NCBI GenBank assembly: GCA_016125045.1
Contig: WGML01000002.1
Span: 459,343-523,342, forward strand
DNA length: 64,000 bases
DNA from: a bacterium
Lineage (GTDB): Bacteria; Pseudomonadota; Alphaproteobacteria; Caulobacterales; Hyphomonadaceae
Direction of reading: 5' to 3'
A model generated the notes under the pieces. It did not search any database and was not told where the DNA came from. It saw only the letters and a list, made by a program, of their open reading frames with translations. Shown one piece after another: positions 28,214 through 37,441 of the stretch (within the stretch, counting starts at the first letter, position 1; the number at the start of each line of letters is the position of its first letter). Made by a program: the position numbers and the translations under genes.

Positions 28214-28359
28214 ACGGAGCGGGGCGTATAGCGGGTTTCATTGAGGCGTGCAATCGGACGTTGACGCGGGTTGAGGGGCCGCTGAAACGCCGCATTCGGG
28301 GCGGCCCGGCGCCATTGCGTTCCGGTTTGGAAGAAGCTAGTTCTCCCGCCTTCCAGCGT

Positions 28360-28435
28360 TGGGGCGTCGCCAAGCTGGTAAGGCAACGGTTTTTGGTACC
28401 GTCATTCCTAGGTTCGAGTCCTAGCGCCCCAGCCA
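28360..28435 (+). tRNA. tRNA-Gln (TTG)
   Basis: The acceptor stem TGGGGCG pairs with CGCCCCA. The anticodon stem ACGGT/ACCGT closes the loop TTTTGGT (anticodon TTG, reading CAA), and the T-arm is CTAGG TTCGAGT CCTAG. CCA is encoded (28433-28435). It is divergent from tRNA-Pro, 146 bp away. Confidence 0.93.
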
Positions 28436-28645
28436 TTGAGATCAGCGGGCCGGTCGCGCTTGCCGGCGGCCTACAGCCCCGCAAGGGGGTTGCGCGCGCG
28501 ATCCGTCTCGCGCATTCACGGCCCTACGGACGATCCGTGGGAGCGTTCCACATTCTGCAGCGTCAACATTGCCGATGGCGCTGATACGGGCTTTTGTGGG
28601 CTCCATTTTTCTGTGCGTCGCGTCTTGCGGGGAAAGAGTTCAGTC

Positions 28646-31600
28646 ATGTCGATGAAGCTGCGTCTGCTCGTGGGGGTCGCTGTTCCGTTCGCCGTGTCGT
28701 GCGTCGCGCAGGCCTATGCGCAGGAAGTCACGACGCCGCTCACCGATCCGATTCGCACCTCGACCGCGAACTCGGGACAGCCCGCGAACATCTCGATCAC
28801 CTCCGCCGGATCGGTGACGCTCACCGGGCGCGACGGTGAAACCGCGGTGACGGTCGACAGCTCGAACACGCTTGCGAACGCTGGATCGATCACCGTCAAC
28901 AATTCCAACAACGCCGTCGGCGTCCGCATCCTTCCGGGACTGACGACGGGGTATTCCGGGACCGGGTCGATCCTGGTGCTTGAGGATTACACCCGCACCG
29001 ACACGGACAATGACGGCGATCTCGACGGGCCGCTCGCCACCGGAACCGGGCGGTTCGGACTCTTGCTCGAAGCCGGCGCGCCGATGGTCGGGTCGATCAC
29101 TTTCGGGGCGGGGTCGCGGGTCGAGGTCGAGGGAAATGAATCCGCCGCCGTCTCGCTGCGGTCCGCGATCGACGGTTCCTTCCGCCAGTCCGGCACGACC
29201 TCCCTCATCGGGTCGAACGGCTTCGGCGTCGACATGCGGGGCGACATTTCGGGCGATGTGGCGATCAACGGCTTTGTCAGCGCCCAGGGCGAGAACTCGG
29301 TGGGATTGCGGTCGCTCGGCGCGGTCGGCGGGGAGTTCATGGTCGGCGGAACCATCACCGCGACCGGGTTCACCTCGACCACCATCTCCAACTATGTCGA
29401 TCCGGACGTGCTGCCGCCCGGCCAGCCGACCATCGCGGAACGGCGCGACGCGGATGACCTGCTGATCGGCGGACCGGCGCTGCGCATCGCGGGCAACCTT
29501 GCGCGCGGGCTCCTGCTCAACGGCGCGGCGACCGGCGGCGTCGATACGACCCCCGACGTCAAGGACGCGATCCAGAATTTCAACGAGAACCGGACCGAAG
29601 CCACCATAACGGCCTTCGGTTCCAGTCCCGCGGTCCTCATCCAGGGCCTCGACGGAGCGGCTTCGGGGCTCGTGCTCTCCCGGGTCCGCGAGAGCGTTCG
29701 CGACACGCTCGATGACGACCGGGACGGAAACTTCGACGAGATCATCGGCACGTTCAACTATGATTACGGCCTCGTCCATCGCGGCCTCATCTCGGCCAAC
29801 GGGCTCAATGTCGGCTTCCGCGCGACCGGCCTCGACGTCCGCGGATCGGCGGACGGGCTGAACACCACCACGATCGAGGGCGGCCTGTTCGCCGGCGGTC
29901 AGGTGATCGCGCGCGCCTTCGAGGCGGATTCCCGCGCCATCGTGTTCGGCGCGCGGGGGACGACGCCGCGGATCGACATCGCGGGCGTGATCCAGTCGAC
30001 CGTGTTCACCGAAACCGATCACACGGCCTATGGCGTTCTGCTCGAAAGCGGGGCGCAGGTCCCCGCGATCAACGTCACCGGATCGATCACGGCGACCACG
30101 CGCGGCTATGACGGAAGCATCTTCGGCATTCGCGACCGTTCGGGGACGCTCACCTCGATCGCCAATTCGGGCCGCATCTCGGCCCAGTTCACCGATGATG
30201 ACCTCACCGACGACATCACCTCCGGCGCCGGGCGAGCGATCGCGATCGATGTGTCCGCGAACACGTCCGGGGTCACGCTCACCCAGTCGGATTCACGCGG
30301 CGACGCCCGCATCATCGGCGATGTGCTTTTCGGTTCGGGCGCCGACCGGTTCGACCTCGCGTCCGGCGAGGTGCAGGGCGCGGTGGCGTTCGGGATGGGG
30401 GCGGACGTCCTCAACATCGGCGCGGCGACCCTGACCGGCGATGTGTCCTTCCTCGGGGCCGGATCGCAGACGACGATCTCGGGCGGAACCTTGAACGGCG
30501 CGCTCGCCTTCGGCGGCGCGGGGAGTTCGCTCTCCCTCACCAATCGCGCGACCTATTCCGGCTATCTCTCCAGCGGGCCGGGCGATCTGGCCGTCAGCCT
30601 TTCGAATTCCACCCTGCGGCAGACCCCTGGCGCGACGACGAGGCTGTCCACCTTCTCCGCCGCCAGCGGGTCCGAGCTGACCTTCGAGATCGACCGCGCG
30701 CTCGTTCAGCGCGGGACGCCGGTGTTCGAGGTCGCCGGCGCGGCGACGCTGTCGGCCGACACCCGGATCGCTCCGGTGTTCAGGGACGTGCTCACCGATT
30801 CCTTCAACCTGCGCCTGATCTCGGCCGGCAGCCTGTCGCTCGGCGGGCCGGTCTCGGCGATGCTGCGATCGGAACTGCCTTTCCTTTACCAGGCGAGCCT
30901 CGGCACGAATGCCGGAAACACGGCGATCGACCTGTCCTTGCGCGTCAAGACCGCCGCCGAGCTTGGCCTTGCGAGCTATCAGGCGGGGTCCTACAGCGCG
31001 GTGCTCGGCTTGCTTGCGAGCAATTCGGAAATCGGTTCGGCGGTGAGCGCGATCACCACGGCGCAGGATTTCTCGCGCGCCTACACCCAGCTCATTCCAC
31101 AGTCGGACGGAGCGCTCCTGCGCGTGCTCGAGACCAACGCCACCGCCGCCTTCGGCGCGACGGCGCGCCGGCTCGACCTCCAGACCGATCGGCCGGATGG
31201 GCGCGGGGCCGCCTGGGTGGAGGAGTTCGGCGTCTATCACACCTCCGACGCTTCCGATCAGACGCCGGAAATCTCCGGCGGCGGGTTCGGCGTCTCGGCG
31301 GGCTATGATTTCATCAGCCGTCCCAATTTCGTCCTCGGGGCTTTCGCCGCGCTGGAATCGATCGAGCTCGAAGAACAGGAGCGCCGCCTCTCGCCGCTCA
31401 CGCTCGGGCAATACTCGTTCGGCGGATATAGCGGGGCGCGCTTCGGCGCGGTCAGCGTCAACGGGGCGGCGTCGGTTGGCTTCTCGGAGTTCAGCTCCAC
31501 GCGCCGCATCGAGGTCGGGTCGTTCGCCGACACCGTGACGGGCGACTGGAACGGAACCACCTTCACCGGCGCGATGCGGGCGACCTACACCGCCTCCCTC

Positions 31601-32041
31601 GGGCCGGTCGACTTCAAGCCCTATATCGGCGCCGATGTGCTCACGCTGCAGCAGGACGCCCGTTCGGAGATCTCGACGGGCCAGTTCAACAACGGGGTTG
31701 AGGCCGACGAGGGCGATTCCACCCTCATCACCGCCTCCTATGGTGCGCGGCTCGCGGGCAATTGGGGCCGGACGGACGCGGTGGCGATCAATCCGGAGCT
31801 GTCGATCGGCTATCGCAACGTGCTCACCTTCGACAGCAATCCCGGAATGGCGCAGTTCAACGGCGTCGGCACGGCGTTCCAGCTCGCGACGGGTCGCGAG
31901 CCCGAAAGCGCGCTCACTGCCGGCTTCGGCTTCACCCTGCGCAGCCAGTTCCTGAAGCTCAATCTCGGCTATGACGGCGAGTTCGCGGACGGCGCCACCA
32001 CCCATTACGGCTCGATCGCGCTGCGCTTCTCGTTCTGGTGA
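28646..32041 (+). CDS. Autotransporter (type Va) outer-membrane protein
   Basis: From the ATG at 28646 the protein is 1131 residues. A signal peptide ends at AQAYAQ. Residues ~30-850 are a repetitive passenger of short Gly/Asn/Thr-rich strands (SGSITVNNSNNAVGV-like and GDVSFLGAGSQTTISGGTL-like turns) typical of a parallel beta-helix. A C-terminal autotransporter barrel runs from about residue 853 (AAWVEEFGVYHTSDASD) to the terminal aromatic motif ALRFSFW, required for BAM recognition. The N-terminal part lacks recognisable catalytic motifs, so adhesion or aggregation is more likely than protease activity. It overlaps the convergent ptrB gene by 37 bp. An upstream open frame through the tRNA-Gln gene is not coding. 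Confidence 0.9.
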   Translation: MSMKLRLLVGVAVPFAVSCVAQAYAQEVTTPLTDPIRTSTANSGQPANISITSAGSVTLTGRDGETAVTVDSSNTLANAGSITVNNSNNAVGVRILPGLTTGYSGTGSILVLEDYTRTDTDNDGDLDGPLATGTGRFGLLLEAGAPMVGSITFGAGSRVEVEGNESAAVSLRSAIDGSFRQSGTTSLIGSNGFGVDMRGDISGDVAINGFVSAQGENSVGLRSLGAVGGEFMVGGTITATGFTSTTISNYVDPDVLPPGQPTIAERRDADDLLIGGPALRIAGNLARGLLLNGAATGGVDTTPDVKDAIQNFNENRTEATITAFGSSPAVLIQGLDGAASGLVLSRVRESVRDTLDDDRDGNFDEIIGTFNYDYGLVHRGLISANGLNVGFRATGLDVRGSADGLNTTTIEGGLFAGGQVIARAFEADSRAIVFGARGTTPRIDIAGVIQSTVFTETDHTAYGVLLESGAQVPAINVTGSITATTRGYDGSIFGIRDRSGTLTSIANSGRISAQFTDDDLTDDITSGAGRAIAIDVSANTSGVTLTQSDSRGDARIIGDVLFGSGADRFDLASGEVQGAVAFGMGADVLNIGAATLTGDVSFLGAGSQTTISGGTLNGALAFGGAGSSLSLTNRATYSGYLSSGPGDLAVSLSNSTLRQTPGATTRLSTFSAASGSELTFEIDRALVQRGTPVFEVAGAATLSADTRIAPVFRDVLTDSFNLRLISAGSLSLGGPVSAMLRSELPFLYQASLGTNAGNTAIDLSLRVKTAAELGLASYQAGSYSAVLGLLASNSEIGSAVSAITTAQDFSRAYTQLIPQSDGALLRVLETNATAAFGATARRLDLQTDRPDGRGAAWVEEFGVYHTSDASDQTPEISGGGFGVSAGYDFISRPNFVLGAFAALESIELEEQERRLSPLTLGQYSFGGYSGARFGAVSVNGAASVGFSEFSSTRRIEVGSFADTVTGDWNGTTFTGAMRATYTASLGPVDFKPYIGADVLTLQQDARSEISTGQFNNGVEADEGDSTLITASYGARLAGNWGRTDAVAINPELSIGYRNVLTFDSNPGMAQFNGVGTAFQLATGREPESALTAGFGFTLRSQFLKLNLGYDGEFADGATTHYGSIALRFSFW

Positions 32042-34185
32042 GCGATCGGCGCGAGGCGCGCGCCCGCCGCCTGCGCCGCCGTGACGGCGAACGCGAATTC
32101 GAGCGCGGTTTCTCTCAGGCCCGAGAAACGCCCCGACGCGCCGCCGTGCCCGGCCTCCATGTTGATCTTCAGGAAATACGGTCCGCCATCCGGCGCCTCG
32201 GCGCGCAGACGAGCGACCCATTTGGCGGGCTCCCAATAGGTGACGCGCGGGTCCGAAAGCCCTCCAGTGACGAGTAAGGGCGGGTAGGGCTTGTCGCCGG
32301 TCTGGTCGTAGGGCGAATAAGCGGCGATCGCGTCATAGGCGGCGGGGTCCTGAAGCGGATTACCCCATTCGGGCCATTCGGGCGGCGTCAGCGGCAGATC
32401 CTCATCGGACATCGTGTTGAGCACGTCGACGAACGGCACCGCCGCGATGGCGCCCGCGAACATCAGCGGATCGAGGTTCACCACCGCGCCGACCAGCATG
32501 CCGCCGGCCGAGCCGCCCATCGCGATCACCCGTCCGCGCGAGCTGTAGCCGCCGCGCGTGAGATGTTCGGCCGCCGCGAGGAAATCGGTGAAGGTGTTCG
32601 CCTTCCGGTCGAGCTTGCCGTCGAGATACCATTGATATCCTTTGGCGGTGGAGCCTCGCACATGGGCGATGGCGTAGATGAAGCCGCGATCGACGAGGCT
32701 CAGGCGGGCGGTGCGGAAGTCCGCCGGGATGGTGATGCCATAGGCGCCATAGCCGTAGAGCAGGAGCGGCGCGCTTCCGTCGAGCGGCGTCGAGGTCCGG
32801 CGCAGGATCGACACCGGGATCGAGGCGCCGTCCGCGGCGGGCGCCATCACGCGCTCGACGACATAGTCGTTGGGATCGTGGCCGGAGGGAATGGTCTGGC
32901 GCTTGCGCAGGATGCGCGTGCGCTGCGCCATGTCGTAATCATACACCTCGGACGGGGTGGCGGGCGACGAATAGTCGAATCTCAGCGTCGTCGTGTCATA
33001 GGTGAGCCCGGCTGACGCCGCGATGGAATAGGCCGCCTCTCCGAACGCCACAGTGTGCTCCTCGCCCGAAGCGCGTTCGCGAACCACCAGCCTGGGCAGG
33101 CCCTCGGCGCGCTCCAGCCGCACCAGATGATCGCGGAAGGCCATCACGTCGAGCAGCAGCACGCCGGGCCGGTGCGGCGTGATCTCGGTGAGCTGCGGCG
33201 CATCCCCGTCGCCCACGTCGAGCGGGGTCTCGCAGAGCCGGAAATCCACCGCGCCGCCGGAATTGGTGCGCACCACAAACCGGTTGCCCCAGTCGACGAC
33301 GCTGTAATCCACATCGCGCTCGCGCAGGGCGATCACGCGAGGCGCCGGCGTCTCGGCGTCCGCCGGAAACACCCGCCACTCCGAGGTCGTGTGATCGCGC
33401 GACACGATGAAGATGAAGCGGCCGGACAGGCTGCGATGAACGCCGACGAAGAAGCCGGGGTCCGGTTCGCGGTAGACCAGCTCATCCTCGCCCGAACCAA
33501 GCACCCGGCGGAACACCGCGGTCGGCCGGGCGTTCGCATCGCGCTCGACCCAGTAGATCGCCCGTGAGTCGGCTGACCATGCAAAATCGCCATAGCAGCC
33601 GTCGATCCGGTCGGTGAGATCGGCGCCCGCGGCGAGGTCGCGGACGCGCAGGGAATAGAACTCCGATCCCTGATCGTCGACCGCATAGGCGAACAGCCGG
33701 TGGTCCGGCGAGTGCTCCGCCCGGCGGATGTCGAAATAGTCCGCCTCCGCGCCCATCGCGTCGCCGTCGATCAGCACCTCCTCGGCGGCCGACGCGTCGA
33801 AGGCGGACGCCGCGGGCCTGCGGGCGAACACCGGATACTCCCCGCCGTCGCGAAAGCGCCGGTAATAGGCCCACGGACCGTCCACCACCGGAACGGAGCT
33901 TTCATCCTCCTTGATGCGGCCGCGCATCTCAAGGAACAGCGCGTCGCGAAGCTCGGCTGTCGGAGTTTCGAGCTGGGCGTGGGTCCAGGCGTTCTCGGCT
34001 TCGAGATGATCGCGGATGCGGGCGTCGAGGACGCTCGCATCGCGCATCACCTCACGCCAATTGGCGGCCTTCATCCAGGCATAGGGGTCGGTTCGCGTCC
34101 GACCGATCTGCTCGATCGTCACGGGCTCGCGCGGCGCGGCGGGCGGGGGGAAGTCGGGGGCAAGTCCCGGAAATGATCGCAACAC
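32005..34185 (-). CDS. ptrB: Oligopeptidase B (S9A serine peptidase)
   Basis: A 726-residue prolyl-oligopeptidase-fold enzyme that cleaves short peptides after basic residues by family. An N-terminal beta-propeller (DPYAWMKAANWREVMRDASV, RRFRDGGEYPVFARRP) precedes the hydrolase domain. The catalytic set is Ser in MGGSAGGMLVGAV (near 560), Asp in SDPRVTYWEPAKW (near 641) and His in GHGGASGRFSG (near 681). VPFVDVLNTMSDEDLPLTPP EWPEWG (split here for clarity) is diagnostic of oligopeptidase B. The start is GTG at 34185 or the adjacent TTG. Its end overlaps the autotransporter by 37 bp. Confidence 0.94.
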   Translation of the reverse strand: MLRSFPGLAPDFPPPAAPREPVTIEQIGRTRTDPYAWMKAANWREVMRDASVLDARIRDHLEAENAWTHAQLETPTAELRDALFLEMRGRIKEDESSVPVVDGPWAYYRRFRDGGEYPVFARRPAASAFDASAAEEVLIDGDAMGAEADYFDIRRAEHSPDHRLFAYAVDDQGSEFYSLRVRDLAAGADLTDRIDGCYGDFAWSADSRAIYWVERDANARPTAVFRRVLGSGEDELVYREPDPGFFVGVHRSLSGRFIFIVSRDHTTSEWRVFPADAETPAPRVIALRERDVDYSVVDWGNRFVVRTNSGGAVDFRLCETPLDVGDGDAPQLTEITPHRPGVLLLDVMAFRDHLVRLERAEGLPRLVVRERASGEEHTVAFGEAAYSIAASAGLTYDTTTLRFDYSSPATPSEVYDYDMAQRTRILRKRQTIPSGHDPNDYVVERVMAPAADGASIPVSILRRTSTPLDGSAPLLLYGYGAYGITIPADFRTARLSLVDRGFIYAIAHVRGSTAKGYQWYLDGKLDRKANTFTDFLAAAEHLTRGGYSSRGRVIAMGGSAGGMLVGAVVNLDPLMFAGAIAAVPFVDVLNTMSDEDLPLTPPEWPEWGNPLQDPAAYDAIAAYSPYDQTGDKPYPPLLVTGGLSDPRVTYWEPAKWVARLRAEAPDGGPYFLKINMEAGHGGASGRFSGLRETALEFAFAVTAAQAAGARLAPIAHQNEKRSAIEP

Positions 34186-34290
34186 GCTGGATCGCCTCTT
34201 GGTCTGCCGCCCGCCCCGGCCATACGTGGCGCGCGCGTCGGCAGGCTTCCTATGAGTCGCCCGACCCGTGAAACGCTTCGCGCCGGTTGT

Positions 34291-34716
34291 TCAGGATTTT
34301 TCCTCGCCCTTCGTGCTGGGTTCGAACGACAGCACCGCGCCGTTGATGCAGTAGCGCAGGCCCGTCGGCTGCGGCCCGTCGGGGAAGACATGCCCCATGT
34401 GCGCGCCGCAATTGTCGCAATGCACCTCCGTGCGCGGCGCGATCAGCTTGTAATCGGTGCTCGTGCCGATGGGGGCGTCGTCGGCCGGGCGCCAGAAGGA
34501 CGGCCAGCCCGAACCGCTGTCGTACTTGTGCTGCGAACTCCAGAGCACCGTCCCGCAGGCGACGCAGCGATAGACGCCTTCGCGCTTCTCGTCATTGTAG
34601 TTCCCGGGCGTGAAGGCGCGCTCGGTGCCCTCCTCGAAGGCGATCCGATACTGCTCCGGCGTCAGCCGCGATTTGATGTCCGCCGGGATCGCCGGCTTTT
34701 TGTTCCTGGTCGACAT
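34291..34716 (-). CDS. msrB: Peptide-methionine (R)-S-oxide reductase
   Basis: A 141-residue MsrB that reduces methionine-R-sulfoxide in proteins. The two zinc CxxC pairs are CVAC and CDNC. Further motifs are KYDSGSGWPSFW, HMGHVFPDGP, and LRYCINGAVL with the catalytic Cys. The start MSTRNKKPAIPADIKSRLTP is the expected N terminus, without a signal peptide, so it acts in the cytoplasm. It lies 105 bp after ptrB on the same strand, reading away from the MaoC gene (126-bp gap). Confidence 0.97.
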   Translation of the reverse strand: MSTRNKKPAIPADIKSRLTPEQYRIAFEEGTERAFTPGNYNDEKREGVYRCVACGTVLWSSQHKYDSGSGWPSFWRPADDAPIGTSTDYKLIAPRTEVHCDNCGAHMGHVFPDGPQPTGLRYCINGAVLSFEPSTKGEEKS

Positions 34717-34842
34717 GTGGTCTCTCCATCGGCCGCCGCTCGCGGGGTCCGATCCTTGGCGACGGAGTCCTGCGTAACCGCCGCCGCCTTGAGATGCGCA
34801 CGCCCGACGAACGCTCCAAGCCCCGCCGCAGTCACGAGCGCG

Positions 34843-35292
34843 TCAACCGCCATAGAGAATCGACATGACCTCGGCGACGCAGGCGGGGCGCTCCTGCCCC
34901 TCGATCTCCACGGTCGAGAGCATGGTCATCTGCTTGCCGCCGGATCGCGCCTCGACCGAGAGGCATTTCTGCGACAGGCGGACCTTCGAGTTCACCGGCA
35001 CCATGTTGGTGAACCGCACCTTGTTGGAACCGAAATTGATGCCGCGCGTCACCCCGTCCACGCGCAACACCTCGCTCGAGAGCACCGGCAGCAGGGAGAG
35101 CGTCAGATAGCCATGGGCGATCGGCGACCCGAGTTCGCGCGTCGCCCGCTCCACGTCGACATGGATCCATTGATGGTCGCCGGTGGCTTCGGCGAACATG
35201 TTCACCTGTTCCTGCGTGATCTGTCGCCAGTTGGAGACGCCGACTTCCTGTCCGGCGAGGCTCTCAAGATCGTTGTAGTGGATCATGCGCAT
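34843..35292 (-). CDS. MaoC-like (R)-specific enoyl-CoA hydratase family protein
   Basis: A 149-residue single hot-dog domain. The hydratase-2 motif is ATGDHQWIHVDVERA, with the Asp/His pair of the family, and GSPIAHGYLTLSLLPVL is the second conserved segment. Members of this NodN/MaoC type hydrate trans-2-enoyl-CoA, often feeding PHA or beta-oxidation. Either ATG (35292 or 35286) is possible; GAGGA suits 35292. It stands between msrB and an MFS exporter with no other lipid genes. Confidence 0.9.
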   Translation of the reverse strand: MRMIHYNDLESLAGQEVGVSNWRQITQEQVNMFAEATGDHQWIHVDVERATRELGSPIAHGYLTLSLLPVLSSEVLRVDGVTRGINFGSNKVRFTNMVPVNSKVRLSQKCLSVEARSGGKQMTMLSTVEIEGQERPACVAEVMSILYGG

Positions 35293-35396
35293 GGTGCGGG
35301 ATTCCTCTTGTCCAAGGTCGTGTCAAAGCAATGTAGACCCTCAATCTAACCCCATTCCGGCGCGCGCCCAGAGGCAAGACGCGGAAATTTGACGGA

Positions 35397-36764
35397 TCAG
35401 GACGCGGCGCGTTGCGCGGTCGCCTCCACGTCCGGCGACATGCGCCAGATCGGGGTGAGGAACGCCATCCACACGATCAGCGCGAGCATGCCCACCGCCG
35501 GAACCAGGATCACGAGACGAGGCCCCGCATGGTCGGCGAAGACGCCAAGCATCGCGGCCCCGATCGGTGCGCCGCCCATGAAACCGAGCTGATAGATCGA
35601 CAGCACCCGCGCCAGCATCGCCGGCGGCGCCGCCGCCTGGACGATCGCGCGGCTCATCATGATGGAGACGCCCGCCGCCAGCCCCCAGATGAAGACGAGG
35701 CCGATGAACAGCGGGTAGGGCGTCTCTGTCACCAGGACGAGGATGCACGCGGACCCCAGCGCCTGCGCGATGAGCAGCAGCCGCCCCGGCCGCATCAGGC
35801 GCTTCACCCGCGACAGCGCCGCCGAAGAGCAGAACGCCCCCGCCCAGAAGGTCACGAAGATGTTCCTCAGCCCGCTAGAATTCTGCCCGTAGACGTCCGC
35901 ATTGATGATCGGCAGCACGACCAGAAACGCCCCGATCACGAACACGCCGACGCCGAACATCGAGGCGACCATCGACCAGAGCACCGGGTCCGCGCGCACC
36001 GCCCGCATGCCCTCCGCGATGTCGCCGAACACCGCGCCGACGCCCGTCCGCCCGGTGCGCACCATGCGTCCGCGCGCAAGGAACACCGCGGCTCCGGCTC
36101 CCGCGGCGACGATCACCGTCTGAATCAACAGCAGCGGCCACACGCCGACATGTGACGCCAGCCCCCCGATCGCGAGGCCGACGATCTGCGCGGCGAACTG
36201 GGCGAGGGTCGCGAAGGCGACGCCCTGTTGCAGCGTGATCCCGGACCCGGCCTTCTGGCGGCGCTCCACCACCTCGTTGAGGATGGCGTCGCGCGCCGGG
36301 AGCATGAACGCCCCGATCGTCCCCATCGAAACCGCGTAGATCAGCATCATCCAGTAGGCGAGCGCGCCGCCCTCCAGGGCGAAGGAGAGGGCGGCCGCGG
36401 GCAGCGCGGCGAGCAGGTGGAAGATCAGCAGCAGCGTGCGGCCGTCGCCGCGCTCCGCCACCACGCCGCCAAGCAGGATGAACACGACGGAGGGTGCGGC
36501 GAGCGACATCTGCGCGAGGCCCAGCAGCGTGCCCGACACGTCGAGGATGTTCTTGAGCAGGTAGGGAAACAGCACAGTCTGCATGCCGAAGGCGACGAAC
36601 CACGCCACCTGAACAAGGAGATACACCGGCAGCTCGACCATGGCGCGGCGATGACTGAGGCCCTGCAGTCCCTTGCCGGCGGCGATCGCCGACTCGACGC
36701 CGGAGGACGGAGACCCCGCCCCTTCCGATAATTCCTCGTCCAGCGCGTCAAGAGCGTCGTTCAT
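35397..36764 (-). CDS. MFS transporter (EntS/multidrug-type)
   Basis: From the ATG at 36764 the protein is 455 residues. The frame extends to 37040, but that part overlaps the plus-strand gene and is not conserved. After ~45 polar acidic residues (DALDALDEELSEGAGS) there are about twelve membrane helices: LVQVAWFVAFGMQTVLFPYL, then the loop motif-A region LLGGVVAERGDGRTLLL, and the domain joint VFGDIAEGMRAVRADPVLWS, as in enterobactin-exporter-like MFS proteins. Likely a proton-coupled exporter; substrate unknown. It is divergent from the small membrane protein at 36931. Confidence 0.88.
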   Translation of the reverse strand: MNDALDALDEELSEGAGSPSSGVESAIAAGKGLQGLSHRRAMVELPVYLLVQVAWFVAFGMQTVLFPYLLKNILDVSGTLLGLAQMSLAAPSVVFILLGGVVAERGDGRTLLLIFHLLAALPAAALSFALEGGALAYWMMLIYAVSMGTIGAFMLPARDAILNEVVERRQKAGSGITLQQGVAFATLAQFAAQIVGLAIGGLASHVGVWPLLLIQTVIVAAGAGAAVFLARGRMVRTGRTGVGAVFGDIAEGMRAVRADPVLWSMVASMFGVGVFVIGAFLVVLPIINADVYGQNSSGLRNIFVTFWAGAFCSSAALSRVKRLMRPGRLLLIAQALGSACILVLVTETPYPLFIGLVFIWGLAAGVSIMMSRAIVQAAAPPAMLARVLSIYQLGFMGGAPIGAAMLGVFADHAGPRLVILVPAVGMLALIVWMAFLTPIWRMSPDVEATAQRAAS

Positions 36765-36930
36765 TCGGGTCCTCGCGGAGGAGACGTTACCGCTAATCAC
36801 CGGGGAGGGAAGCGGCGTTGAGGTCGCGATCGTTGCGAAGGCGATGGCTCCACCCTTGGGTGCGGGCGCGTTTCGGGGCATACTGCAGCCGCCCGTGGAC
36901 AAGATGGGCGCGTGAAAGCCGGAGGGGCGT

Positions 36931-37356
36931 ATGCGGGGCGTGAGAATAACCGTCAGCTGGGTGCTCGCCCTGTTTCTTGCGGGAATGTTCCTCCTGATCG
37001 CGAACGAAACCCTGTTTCCGGCGACGGCGAGCCGCAACATCGTGTTTCCGACGATCGCCCAGGCAAGCGGCGTCGCCTACTGGGAGCCGACCGGGCGCTA
37101 TCTCACCGGACTGGCGGACATTCTCGCGGCGTTTCTGATCCTGCTGCCCTGGACGCGCCGCATCGGCGCGCTGCTCGCGCTCGCCATCAGCGTGGGAGCG
37201 GTCGCCATGCATCTCACCTGGCTTGGAACGGACATCCCCGTGGAGTTCGGACAGGCCGAAACCGACAACGGGCAGTTGTTCACCCTCGCGCTCGGCCTTC
37301 TCGCGAGTTCGGTTCTGCTCGTCATCGTTCATCCGGGGCGCGCGAAATCCAGCTAG
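36931..37356 (+). CDS. Small four-helix membrane protein (DoxX-like)
   Basis: A 141-residue integral membrane protein with four predicted helices: VSWVLALFLAGMFLLIANET, GRYLTGLADILAAFLILLPW, GALLALAISVGAVAMHLTWL, and FTLALGLLASSVLLVIVHPG. The arrangement and the PTGRYLTGLADIL loop resemble DoxX-like proteins. Function unknown. It starts a plus-strand run with the DUF2336 gene 85 bp downstream. Confidence 0.65.
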   Translation: MRGVRITVSWVLALFLAGMFLLIANETLFPATASRNIVFPTIAQASGVAYWEPTGRYLTGLADILAAFLILLPWTRRIGALLALAISVGAVAMHLTWLGTDIPVEFGQAETDNGQLFTLALGLLASSVLLVIVHPGRAKSS

Positions 37357-37441
37357 GGCGCGCGAAAGCGCCGCGTGCTTGACGACCGGTTAACTGACAG
37401 CGCCGATTCTGCGCGCTGGATTCGGTCGCTCTGGAACCATC

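Noticed and set aside
28137..28435. tRNA pair as evidence for an integrated phage or island
   Set aside because: No integrase or duplicated tRNA end was seen in the window.
28436..28645. Autotransporter start immediately after tRNA-Gln
   Set aside because: The extension is Arg/Pro-rich without signal peptide; a clean Sec signal starts at 28646.
36765..37040. 92-residue N-terminal extension of the MFS transporter
   Set aside because: It overlaps the convincing plus-strand membrane protein gene and shows no family pattern.
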